64,000 nucleotides of DNA from Saposhnikovia divaricata (taxonomy: Eukaryota; Streptophyta; Magnoliopsida; Apiales; Apiaceae), in contig CM071598.1 of assembly GCA_036435485.1 (NCBI GenBank), positions 200,363,148 through 200,427,147 on the forward strand. Reading direction: 5' to 3'. A model generated the notes under the pieces. The model had not been told where the DNA came from, ran no database searches, and was given only the letters and a program-made list of their open reading frames with translations. This document shows, piece by piece, positions 22,576 through 33,839 of the stretch (position 1 is the stretch's first letter; every line of letters begins with the position of its first letter). A program made the position numbers and the translations under genes.

Positions 22576-24088
22576 TGTTATGCTATAATTACGCAAGCGC
22601 ACGTAGTCACAAGTAATACAATTAAAGTTCGTTCCACAGAGATCTGGTTAAGTTTTACTCAGAAAATATGCCTATGCAATAATGTATGGTTTTAATTCAC
22701 TGCTAAGAAAATTAACAAATTTGGTTTTGATTATCTAAATTAAACTAAGATGCAAATTATAAAATTAAGAATTAACTAAGTGACAAGAATTAAAATCGAA
22801 TTACTAATATGAGAATAAACATGGAATCCTAGTTTCATCATCTACTTCACTTAGAGTTGCAGCCTTTAATTAAAACATGTGATGGTTTTGATATCTGATC
22901 GAATAACACGAAAAGAGTAAAAGTTACCTCTCGGTATACTAGTACCAATCTATGCATACATCCACAAAAGAGATAGAAGATGAATAGGCACCTATTATGT
23001 TTAGACCCTATATCTCTATAGAATTTGAAAACATAAAGGTTGAAGCACAAGTTATCCACTTAGATCACATAGGGTAGCATAATATCTCTATTCATGCCAC
23101 AAATCATGATGCTTAACATCAACCTATCCTATGCTAGCATGACAAGTTCTAAATCTCAAGATCCACTCTCGTTTAGCAGGAGATTAACATATTAGATGTT
23201 CGCGACGCACCTAAATACCATAAGCACAACCATACAAGGATATCAAGAATTCACCACACATAAACCTCTAAGGCATGCAAACTACTAAGCTACGTAGATA
23301 AATCCACTAGGATCCCACGACAACGATTAGTTCATAATTGAACTTTTCGTCACCATGGGATTTGACGAAAACATGATATTAAACAAGATATAAAAGAAAG
23401 AATTAATAATATTAATAACGTAAAGAGTTGAGAAAACAAATCTATGATTCAACGTATACAAAAGATGAAGTAGATCTAGATCCGTGCTTGTCACCGAGCT
23501 TGAATCCTTCTCTCCTTTTCTCTCTTGTGAAACTAACTTACAATAATCATCCCCTCGAATTACAAGGCTTAGAGGTGTTTATATAAGCCTACATATCTTG
23601 CCCAACAAGAAAAACAACCTAGAATACAATTAGAAATAGGTTTGGATGCCTAAAATACAATTAAAATTCGAATAAGGGCAAAACGGAGATTTTTCAGCAA
23701 AACAGCAATTTTCAGCAATTTTCAGCAATTTTTCTCCCGCAGGAGCGCTGCCTGCGCAGCTCCAGCGCAGCCTGCGCTGCTTCTCCTGTACCAAGCGCAG
23801 CCTGCGCAGTTCCAAGCGCAGCCTGCGCTGCCTTGGCTGTTCAGGCTGTTTTTCTGCAGTTTTTTTCTTCTTCGTTTCTCGTCCGTTTTCTTCCATTCCT
23901 TTTGCATTCACTTCCCGTCTTCATGCCAATGTCTTAAACACTCTTGGTAGTTGATATTAAGTCACCATTCTTCATTCCTTAGCGTAATCAACTCAAAATT
24001 CAACGGAAAATTCACCCTTAAACGATATTTCTCCAAACCTGCACAAGTAAATAAAACACATAAAAACTACGACAAACTTGAGGCCAAA
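22576..24088 (-). repeat. Athila-like LTR 3, truncated at its 5' end
   Basis: Matches LTR 1 and 2 from its 3' terminus to AGGCCAAA at 24081-24088 and then stops about 60 bp before the expected start TGATAAGTGG. It carries one extra 11-bp CAGCAATTTTC unit near 23700-23725. The lost end is replaced by the junction at 24089-24102. Confidence 0.85.
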
Positions 24089-24102
24089 CTACGCAAGCGC
24101 AC
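24089..24102. other. Deletion junction with short templated filler
   Basis: CTACGCAAGCGCAC joins the truncated Athila LTR to the internal region of the LARD-like element. TACGCAAGCGCAC also occurs in the Athila LTR near its other end (about 10825-10837), and GCAC is shared with the start of the LARD-like segment (33185-33188). Confidence 0.6.
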
Positions 24103-24753
24103 TTGTTGCCTCTATCTCAACTGCTCCTGGATGCTCCCCGTCCTACATCGACGTCTTTGATAATCATGCATCATTCTAACTCCTTTCTCATTAATCTGAA
24201 AGTCTCTAATGATCTTTATCTATCCCCATATAAGACCTCAAATAATCCTTCCAATCTGTCTTAATTGCTGGTACTACCTCTCGTAGTCCGGCTATAAATC
24301 CAACATAAAATTTCAATTCTCTTAATAATATCTCAGTTCTTTGTGCTCACTTCTCTGAGCACTATATTCTTAACTCTCGTTATCCCTCTGGCTACAGCCC
24401 TCATTTCCTTGGAGTAATCTCCTCATCCTCAATAGAATTTTCCTCTACTGGAACCTCTTTCGAGTCCTCAATAGGGTACTCTATCGAATTCACAATCCGA
24501 TCGGCAGCATATAATACAACATCATCATGCTGCTGCTCGTACGCCTCAAGGTCTGTCGCCTTACTAGTCGATACGAGAACGAGCTAAGTTACTATCATGA
24601 TACTTAAGAGTTCCCATAAGGGTTTTATATGTCAGCACTACATTAAGTAGTCCGACTATGAACTTGGCAAGAGTTCTTACTATCTTAGTAAGTTTATGGT
24701 TTTAACGTCGCCTTATCTCTGGGATTTATAACGTAACGCTCTGATACCACTTC
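24099..24753 (-). repeat. Second, truncated internal region of the LARD-like element
   Basis: About 98-99% identical by eye to 33185-33839. It includes a primer site at 24737-24749 (TGGTATCAGAGCG on the minus strand, 4 bp from the LTR) and a gag leader remnant. It ends at the deletion junction. Confidence 0.8.
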
Positions 24754-26029
24754 TGTAACACCCCCAGATCCGGGGTCCGGGATCCGGTGGTTACGGTTTC
24801 CAATTCTGTCCACAACAATTGAACTTTCCTTAACATAAAATAAATTACGTCTCTATGACCCAACACAACAGTATAAAACACACCCGTTATAGTCCCAGAG
24901 ATGAAATCAGAGTAACAATCAAATTTCTATTAATCACATTATGAGTTCTTACAATCCAAAAGAATTTCAATATAATTACATACTCTTTGCCATCCATTTA
25001 CATAAGTCATACTAGACCATATTCTTGGTACTGAAAGAATAAATATATCCTACCAATAGCTTCTTCTTCAGCTCTGGTAGTCTCATCGTCCTCGCCCGCG
25101 TCGAGTGCGCCTTGTGCGAGTCATCTGGTCTAGCTGTTGTTGTGATATAATAATAAAGCAAAGGTGAGCAATAGCCCACCAACAATAATATATAACTGAA
25201 CAATAATATATAACAGTTCAAAAGTATCTTTCAAACCATATGCCATGCATTCACGGAAATGATGCCAGTATAAATGAACGATGAAGTTACAAGGTAACTT
25301 AAAGTATTTGTTTGTAGAAATATCTGCTACATCAAAAGTAAGCGTGATATTCTCATTGCCATTAAAAAGAGGAACTTGCATGAAAAGATTGCAATTCCAG
25401 TTATGAACACTTTTCCAGCTCTGCCAACAGTAATCATGTTGCAGGAAATAAATAAGTTTGGATGATGAACCAATGATGGAGTATTCACCGCGCCCGCTGT
25501 TCCAATCTTGATGATCAGTCGAGATCATACAGCTCAAATTAGACTTACTACCGGTAGAAGGAAGAACTGACGGCTTTACTTGTCTACCGCCTTACTAGCT
25601 CTCCCCGGCCAACGGTTGGGCCAAAGGGGATGGACCGGCGCTACTCGGCCTCTTACACGACTCCTAGTTCAAATAGAATTCATGATTCTGAATGTAACGT
25701 TCGTCCCCCTTTCCCCAAGTATAATACTTGTTGATAAGACTCTACAAGGTAGTCGTATCTAGTTGGAAATGAAAATTCACCAATAACTTCCAAGCTGTGG
25801 CTTGGTATCGAATATCAACTTGTTCCAACAATCTTACCCCTCGAAAGATGAGAAGGTAAACAACGACTTAATAAGTCAACAGCACCCGAGTTGCGAGTGA
25901 AGAGAATACTTTATAACCGGGAAGTCGACAAGATAAATAACATCTTCCAAGTAAGGTTCCCTTATTATTAGAGAGGTAGACTCAAAGAAGAATGATGTCT
26001 GAGAACCTTTCTTGATATAAGATTAATAA

Positions 26030-26830
26030 TAATATGACTCCGAAATATTTTCTGTAATAATCGAAGAAGATAAACCATATCGAGGTTATTCTAAGTATGG
26101 AATAAATATTCAGAGAATATTTATTGAATTAAAATATTTTACAGAATATTTAGGAATATGAAAGAATATCTTTAATCAGAGTATTTCTCAAATAATCCTT
26201 GAAGAAATATCTAGAGAATATTTATTGCATAATTAAATATTCAAATGAATATTCAGAATAATATTCATTAATTAATAAGACCTGAAAGGAATATTTAAAA
26301 TATTTAAAATAATATTCGATGATTAAATAGAACCCTGGATGAATATTCAAAATAATATTCATAATTAATTAGGAATTTAAATGTTTATTGAAAAAGTAAT
26401 ATTCGTTTAATGAATAATATTCTAAATGAATATCAAGTAATATTCATTTAGTAATCCAAGCTTTAAAGGAATATTCGAGATAAGACTCGATAAATAAATC
26501 AAGCTTCAGATGAATATTAGAATAATATTCATCAAGTAAGTAATATCTTAAATGAATATTCAAAAGTAATATTCATTTAATAAAGTAATATTCTAAATGG
26601 ATATTCAAATAATATTCATTTAGTAGTCCAATCTTTAGAAGAATATTCGGAATAATAATCGATAATCTATTCGACTTTGAATGAATATTATTCGTCGAAT
26701 GGTTACGTTCAAATAATTATTTGAAGTAAGGATCGTTAAATAATTAATCTCGAACGAATATTCAAATAATATTCGTCACCCAAATAATAGAAAATATTTA
26801 CTTAGATATTTTCTTTCGAGGTAATCTCGA
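26030..26830. repeat. AATATTC/GAATATT palindrome-rich zone
   Basis: Short words AATATTC, GAATATT and AATATTCATTTA recur in both directions many times, for example TGAATATT...AATATTCA near 26338-26362. The zone is repeated in the right LTR at about 35110-35910. Adjacent inverted words could fold into serial hairpins. Confidence 0.6.
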
Positions 26831-29162
26831 TATGTCAAGAAATATTGACTCCCGGTCTATATTTGATGAATAAGATGTATACACCCTTCTCTGAGGGTCT
26901 CACAATAACCGGCTTATAATTGATACGATAGCTATCTAATTTATAAGCCAATAACAATCAGGGAACAAGCATAATGATATAACTTGAAAGTAGGCATGCA
27001 TGCTATGGCATATGTATAACAGAAAACATATATCTATATATTCAATCACAACAACAGCCTAAAAGAAGGGAATTGAAACTTGCCTGGTAGTCGAGTACGG
27101 TAAGGGGTAGTGGTAGCGGGTCCCGGGTCAGCTTGGTGATCTATAAATAGCCAAGGCATTCGGGATTAATCACTTAACATCTTAAAAGTTAAGTTATACT
27201 TAAATCGAAACACGTTCTCGAGTTATCTCGTTATACCCCTTTTAGTGGATTCCTTTTATCAACGATCCGACCCGACATTCGTTCGTTAATACGACATGTC
27301 ATTGTACTTACACTTGGGACATACTTAAGTCATACAAGTTCTAAAGTTGATCGTTACGAATCAATATTATGCTCCGAGTTTTATTGCCCGTTTTCTAAGT
27401 GTTTTACCGAAGTTATAATCAAGCGGGTTTTTTTTTAGGGGTTCGTTCGCGATTAACTTTGATTCGAACATTTTTATAAAATCGGAAAACGATCCGTTTC
27501 ACATGAGGTTTTCTCTCACACCTTCCTTTTTACCTCTAGTATTTAATTACCAAGATTCGCCACTGACTTACGTATTTTACGAGGGTTCAATTTTAATAAC
27601 GAACTCGTACTTACGGTTCCGAACGTCTTTTAGTGAATCGGCCATAATTCCTAAACCGTAAGTCCGTTTCACATGATCTTTATATCAAAACGAAGCTTAT
27701 AACATGATCTATCTTGCCATGGCAGAACATGATATTGAACAGTGACTTATGGCTACTGTCAAACACGATTTCTTAAGGTTAACAAAAATCGGGCATTACG
27801 ACGGCTATAAATCGGACGTTCCATAAATCGTAATCAACAACCCAAGCCACACCGGGCATACCAATCATCTTACATTCATAATACTAATCTCATAAGTCCA
27901 GGAACATCATATTATATCATCATATTCATCACATCTCTTAAATCAAACAAACTAACTACATAATCTTGTAAACATGCTTATAACAACATTATCACCAAAA
28001 CTTATCCAAAACTCCATTAAAACTCAAATCAAAGACTAGGGTTCTTGAAGTTTATACCTTCCTTGGAGTAGATAAAGACCTTGCTAAGCCTTGTATAGTC
28101 CATGAACATCCTTAACCAAGCTTAGATCATCCAAAAATCAAGAAAACCAAGAATTTTGTTCTTGAGGTTACTATTCATCCTCCACTTTCTTGATTTTATT
28201 GAAAATGGAAAGAGTGGTGTTTGAGGCTAAGATTTCTAGGGTATCATTTTTATGAAATATAGGATCTATGATAAATTTTAGGAGATCAAACAATGGTGGG
28301 AAGAATGATTTTTGTTTTTGAATTAAGGAGGAAGTCGAATGGTGCTAGATGGGGGAGAGGAAGAGGTTTTGCTTGACTTGCTCTTGGAAATAATGCATAA
28401 AGTGATATGTTTAGCATAATATCTCATCCTTGGTTGCTTTAATAAAGTGATGATGCATGCAATGATGTAATTTGGCAAGACAAGTGTTGATATTTTGGTG
28501 GTTTAAGGCTAACCAAGTGGTTTGTGTGCTAAGTACTTGGTTGCATTCTAATTAATCTAGTTCCTTGCTAGTTACTAGATATTTATCACTTTCACATGCA
28601 TGTATCTTGCTTCCTCTGCTTGTTTCTTTGTCCGTTTATTGCTTAATTCATTGATCGTTCGGACGAATAACTAAGTAGTTTCACCTCTAGGGTTTACCGG
28701 GAAATTTCTCGATATTCATAATACCTTCCCCAATCCTTAATATAATCCTCGTGATGACCATTTAGGATATTTAATCTCGATACGAACTTAATCCGTAATC
28801 TAGGATTCATTCGCTTTATTGATTAATCTCGTTATAACGTTTTTAGCGGTTTCTAGAACGCTTGTTTCACTGCCTCAGTGGTTTCCTACCTTCATTCTTA
28901 AATCAAATATAATAACATCCCAAAATATCAAATCCTCAAAGTTAATATCTCAATTCTTGGATTATAATAATATTTAATCCACTATCCGGTCAAATATTAT
29001 ACCCAAAAAGAATTTGGAATTTCTGAATTCCGATCGTCTCTGCATTCACTTATTTCCTCCGCGTATTACTAATATGACTTCGAAACATCCATATCACATC
29101 CCGTACATAGGGTGGCGTGAAAAGTTTTCCAACTTACAAAATCACTATTCATCCACCAAATT

Positions 29163-29256
29163 ACTATGCACGTACAGGAAACACTATGCACGTACGGGAA
29201 ACACTATGCACGTACGGGAAATACTATGCACGTACGGGAAACACTATGCACGTACT
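29163..29256. repeat. 20-bp minisatellite in the LTR, left copy
   Basis: About 4.7 units of ACTATGCACGTACGGGAAAC with one or two base changes per unit. Each unit has an ACGT and a GTAC core. The same array is at 38247-38340. Perfect periodicity without spacers rules out a CRISPR. Confidence 0.85.
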
Positions 29257-29518
29257 CATTTCCCTTCAAGGATCCATTAGCTCCTTCCTGGATGGTAGAT
29301 TATTCTTATCTAGGTCCTCAACCATCGAATTACTCTATTATGACAATATACCAATGCATCAGGATCATTGTCCAAAGCAATATCCATTCATTACAATCAT
29401 TGTTCTTTGAAACCACCATTCATTAGAGCTGGTGACCTTGTTGTCGGAATCATTGTTCCTCATTTTATCATTACTTAATAAAAAGTTTTAATTACATCCA
29501 AAATTTGGGGTTCTTACA

Positions 29519-32500
29519 GTCTCCCCTCCTTAAAAGGATTCCGTCCCGGAATCAGGTAGGAAGCAAAGAGTCGTTTGCCTGTCGTTCACTTTTTAGCTTC
29601 CCGGTCAATTCTTAGTCGTTCTACCCTTCCTCAGCACATCTTCTAGTGCTACAATCCATACTGTATCCTTTTTCCATCAACGTTGCTACTTTTCGTACAA
29701 CTCACTATCCGGGTTATACTCTTACTCAGTCTTATCCTTATTGATACCTGCAGTAACATTGGTATCACTATCACCCTACGAATTCGGAGGTAACCTCGCT
29801 CGTACTGTGCATTTCCTGATCGCTTTAATCTTCGCAATCTCGATCAATATAGAGAAGTGGAAAGATTTATTGAGAGATCACTATGATCAATTGAACATTT
29901 GTTATATTGCATAGTTAGTACAGAAGGGGGCCAGCCTTTAGTACTTGACAATCAATTAAACAAGTCATGGTATTCCACTTAGACTTCTATCACATAGACA
30001 GATAGTCACGTAGCAGTACCTCCCCTCCTAAAAGGGTTGTTCTTCTCAATTCATAAAGAAGATGAATAAGAGAGAAGAAGAGAAAAGAGTTCTAAAGGAT
30101 TATAGAAAGCTTTCATGATTGTAGAATATCATACTCAGAATTTACCTCTGAACTATAGAGGTTTATCAAAGAAGAAATTAATCATAATTATATCCAATAC
30201 TATTTGATCGCAACCTCACGTGTCAACATATCTTGCTGCTTTGTCCACTATTCTCTGGACCTGTACTCTGGTTCAACCTTAGCAACACTTACTTTTGGAA
30301 AATCTTTGAACCTCTCAGGTTAAATCTTAGTTTTCTCACTTGACATCATTATTACTGACATCCCATATCATGTTACTAGCTTTTTCATAACTATAATATT
30401 GACACTATCAGGTTGTCATCCTGAGAATTCATTAGAAAACCCATTCATAACATTCCTTGCTTATCATTCCATAGTTGCTTTCCCAGCCTTTTCTTTATCA
30501 ATCACATCCTTCTTATTATCTGATTCTTACTCATTTCTATTATTTTCTTTCACCTTCACCTCTTTATTGAGACACCTTTTTGCACTTGGTACCTCCTTAT
30601 CGGTATTCCGTCACATTTATTCTATAATCATCACGTTATTCCAATTTAAACTTTCCGAAATGAATCTGGCCCGATCCCTTTAACTTAGATTCATATAATC
30701 TACTTCTGCCAACCTTGTTTCTCATCACTTGTTCTTTTCTATCCGTGGTTTTCCACAGGTTGTCTTTCGTAAGTCAGACCAGGTCGTATATCTACCGGCT
30801 CATGCTCTTATCATCTATCGAGCATCTGCATTTTACTGGCGTAGCCTGGCCACATGAAAACCCGTTATGACCGTGCTATAAGTTTTGGGGGTAAGGCTGG
30901 CTCGAATACCGCCGTTCGAACACTTTTAAACTCTCAGGTGGCCCAATAAGTCTCGGGCTCAACCGCCCTTCCCTCCAAGTCTCATTAATTCTTTCCATGG
31001 GAATATCTTTAACATCATGAATCATCAACCTCATATTCTCTATCTTGTTTGCGCAGAAGTACACTAACATAAACTTGTTTGTCATTCATCAACATGCCAT
31101 TTAGTTAATCAATGGCAGCACTTTCTTTATCTTTACATTGTCATCTACTTTCTTAGAAGAATCACCATCGCTTGTTGTTTACGTAGTGCATTAATAGCTA
31201 ATCCTACGGGTTTCAAATCCTTTAGGGAGACAAAGTAACCACTATTCCTTATCCATAAGGAACACTTCCTGAACTTGATGTAGATATTACATGAAGTAGA
31301 TACAATTGCAGAAGAGTTTCAAGCATCGCAGCTATGTCAGGTTGATGAAACTATCTCTCATTCAGCTTCCATAAAAGACTGGAAACTTAACGGTTTACTT
31401 CGTTAATTTTGTATCATGGTCCTGGTCTGCCTCAAAACGGGAACTTCTAAGATACGTAATATGCTTAAGACTCCATCAGGAATCGTATCTTTACTTAAAC
31501 TATTATTACCTTCGATTCTTGCACAATCATCAAAAGGAATGTAACTTCCTCCACTCCAATATGACCTTCAAGGTCTTTCCAAATATCATTTTGTTTCTTC
31601 GGTATGAACATTTGTAATTATTCCTTTATACTTAGACTGTCGGCCACCTCATTGGCCTTTCCTGATAATAATAATTTCTGGTAATCCTTGTTCTCTGGAT
31701 ATATTCCAATTCAAACATTTCTACCTCATTCCCATCATTGTTGGGTGAAAGCATTCTCCCTTAAGCTCTGCTGATGGAGAAAAAAATATATTTATCAGTC
31801 TTTCTCCATAAGTCATTGCTTCCACCTACCCGTGGGAACTTTATCACGTTTATTCCCAATCCTACTTAGGATACTTCTTTTCTTAGTTCTTTCCTTATCT
31901 TAGGATAATCTCAACCTTTATAGGTTCAATCCAAACTTTCTCAGGGTTTCATACATGCCTCATCTGGCATTATTGTTACTATGTCATACATTCCTTACCA
32001 AACTTCCATTTTGAAGTTCGGAATATTACCTTTTTCCTTGTAAGGTTTCATAGGTCATCCTCATCCTTCCTCCTGTATTTTTTGGGTACAGGGTATATCA
32101 AAATGTCATTGATCAATACTCTAATAATTCTATCTATGTTCTTTCCAGAACTCTTTTTAATAATCCTTACCGGTCATTGATGCCTTAGCAAGTCCAACTC
32201 ATATCATCTGAAGTCATAATGTCGTTATTAGGGTTAATGCCACCCCTTGTGCATTCCCCAGGGTTTGTCTTAATTTATGGATATCCTATCCTTAATTCAA
32301 CTGCCAAGGAATTCTTGCATCTTATAATTGGCAATCAGATCATGTATCCTTAATAAAGGTCTTTTTTTTCAATCATTCTCATTTGATAATCGATCGGTGG
32401 CTTAATGCCACCCTCTTCTTGATACATATACATCTTAGTTGTCGATAATATCAAATGTCAGTCTTCCTAACCACAGGTTTCAGAAGGAACACTACCGTCG

Positions 32501-33839
32501 GAGTTAGTCGTTTCATAAAAATTGGCACTACTAAAGTCATCCTAGTCTGGTGTACCGTGTTGTTCGAATGCATCCGCAATTACTCTGCCGTGCTGCATAA
32601 GCACACCACCTAAACCTGTATGAGATGCATCATAGTGTATCATAAAGTCTTCCTTCTCCCGTTAGGCAACACCAACGCCGGGTCGTTACCAATTTCATCT
32701 TAAAACATTCTCTATTACCTCTTAACCACTAATCGCATTACTTGATCCATTTGCAATTCAGTGTCAGAATAAACTTAAGGTAACTACTATAATCTATTCG
32801 GGGAAAAGAAGGAATTTAACATTCTTCTGAATCACATGCATCTAACGTTCCCGATTCACCATTTTACTGAGTTAAAATAAACTTATACTTAGTACCTGAT
32901 AGTAGTCATATTACGAGTTCATTATAGACCCACTGGTCTTTACCTCTGGTAGTTTCTGAGATCATCGTCTCGCGTACTACTTTATATAACTTTATCCAAT
33001 CAGGCCATCACTTTCCACTATCTTTACTTTCGAAGCTGGTTCATTCATAATATGGACATTTCGCTGAATAAAACCACCTCAACAATCTCAATTTGGTTTC
33101 ATAAAATATAACCCATGAAATCCGCCTTCTCATGGCGAATTACCATTGACAATATTCACACTAATCCATTTATCTGATAATATGGCACTTGTTGCCTCTA
33201 TCTCAACTGCTCCTGGGTGCTCCCCGTCCTACATCGACGTCTTTGATAATCATGCATCATTCTAACTCCTTTCTCATTAATCTGAAAGTCTCTGATGATC
33301 TTTATCTATCCCCATATAAGACCTCAAATAATCCTTCAAATCTGTCTTAGTTGCTGGTACTACCTCTCGTAGTCCGGCTATAAATCCAACATAAAATTTC
33401 AATTCTCTTAATAATATCTCAGTTCTTTGTGCTCACTTCTCTGAGCACTATAATCTTAACTCTCGCTATCCCTCTGGCTACAGCCCTCATTTCCTTGGAG
33501 TAATCTCCTCATCCTCAATAGAATTTTCCTCTGCTGGAACCTCTTTCGAGTCCTCAATAGGGTACTCTATCGAATTCACAATCCGATCGGTAGCATATAA
33601 TACAACATCATCATGCTGCTGCTCATACGCCTCAAGGTCTGTCGCCTTACTAGTCGATACGAGAACGAGCTAAGTTACTATCATGATACTTAAGAGTTCC
33701 CATAAGGGTTTTATATGTCAGCACTACATTAAGTAGTCCGACTATGAACTTGGCAAGAGTTCTTATTATCTTAGTAAGTTTATGGTTTTAACGTCGCCTC
33801 ATCTCTGGGATTTATAACGTAACGCTCTGATACCACTTC
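29519..33839 (-). pseudogene. Degenerate chromovirus-type internal region
   Basis: No long ORF survives. On the minus strand, fragments match a Ty3/gypsy chromovirus pol: reverse transcriptase remnants from about 32520 to 32010 (PIFMKR, YYRQL, HYDF, VGLAKA, then LINDILIYP in place of an IDDILIYS block); RNase H start YDASHTGLGGVLMQHGRVIA at about 32645-32570; RNase H end GKANEVADSLS near 31655; and an integrase tail EGRLSPRLIGPPESLK near 30970-30920. The polypurine tract AAGGAGGGGAGAC lies at 29519-29531. The RNase H start lies upstream of reverse transcriptase, not downstream, so the order is permuted. Confidence 0.65.
33823..33835 (-). promoter_or_regulatory. Primer binding site of the LARD-like element
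   Basis: TGGTATCAGAGCG on the minus strand, 4 bp from the LTR end at 33840. Typical complement of initiator tRNA-Met. Confidence 0.85.

Larger units (their letters stand above)
9289..24088 (-). mobile_element. Tandem array of a gag-protease-only Athila-like retrotransposon
   Basis: Read on the minus strand the order is LTR (24088-22576), internal unit, LTR (18252-16694), internal unit, LTR (12368-10810), then gag cut by the Tat insertion. The repeat period is 5884 and 5882 bp. Each full internal unit is 4.3 kb and holds only gag and protease; no reverse transcriptase, RNase H or integrase is visible. The primer site after each LTR matches the 3' end of plant tRNA-Asp except one base, and gag and protease resemble the Athila lineage. 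LTRs are shared between neighbours, which fits unequal recombination between LTRs. The family must rely on enzymes supplied in trans. Confidence 0.85.
24754..29518 (-). repeat. LARD-like element LTR, left copy
   Basis: 4765 bp. On the minus strand it starts TGTAAGAACCCC and ends GGGGGTGTTACA. It has no convincing gene. It holds an AT-rich zone full of AATATTC and GAATATT (about 26030-26830) and a 20-bp minisatellite (29163-29256). Small indels against the right copy include a T-run near 27427. Confidence 0.85.

Noticed and set aside
23744..24088. 38603-39004 as the other half of LTR 3, making the LARD-like element a simple insertion
   Set aside because: The segment 23744-24088 is present again at 38603 onward, far more than a target duplication, so two LTRs and a deletion are needed.
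28200..28420. Possible leader or gene start in the LARD-like LTR
   Set aside because: No open frame with a recognisable protein and the same sequence is repeated in the other LTR; more likely part of the LTR transcript region.
29163..29256. Short regular repeats resembling a CRISPR array
   Set aside because: Units are contiguous 20-mers without spacers, occur in both LTRs of a plant retroelement, and have no cas genes. It is a minisatellite.
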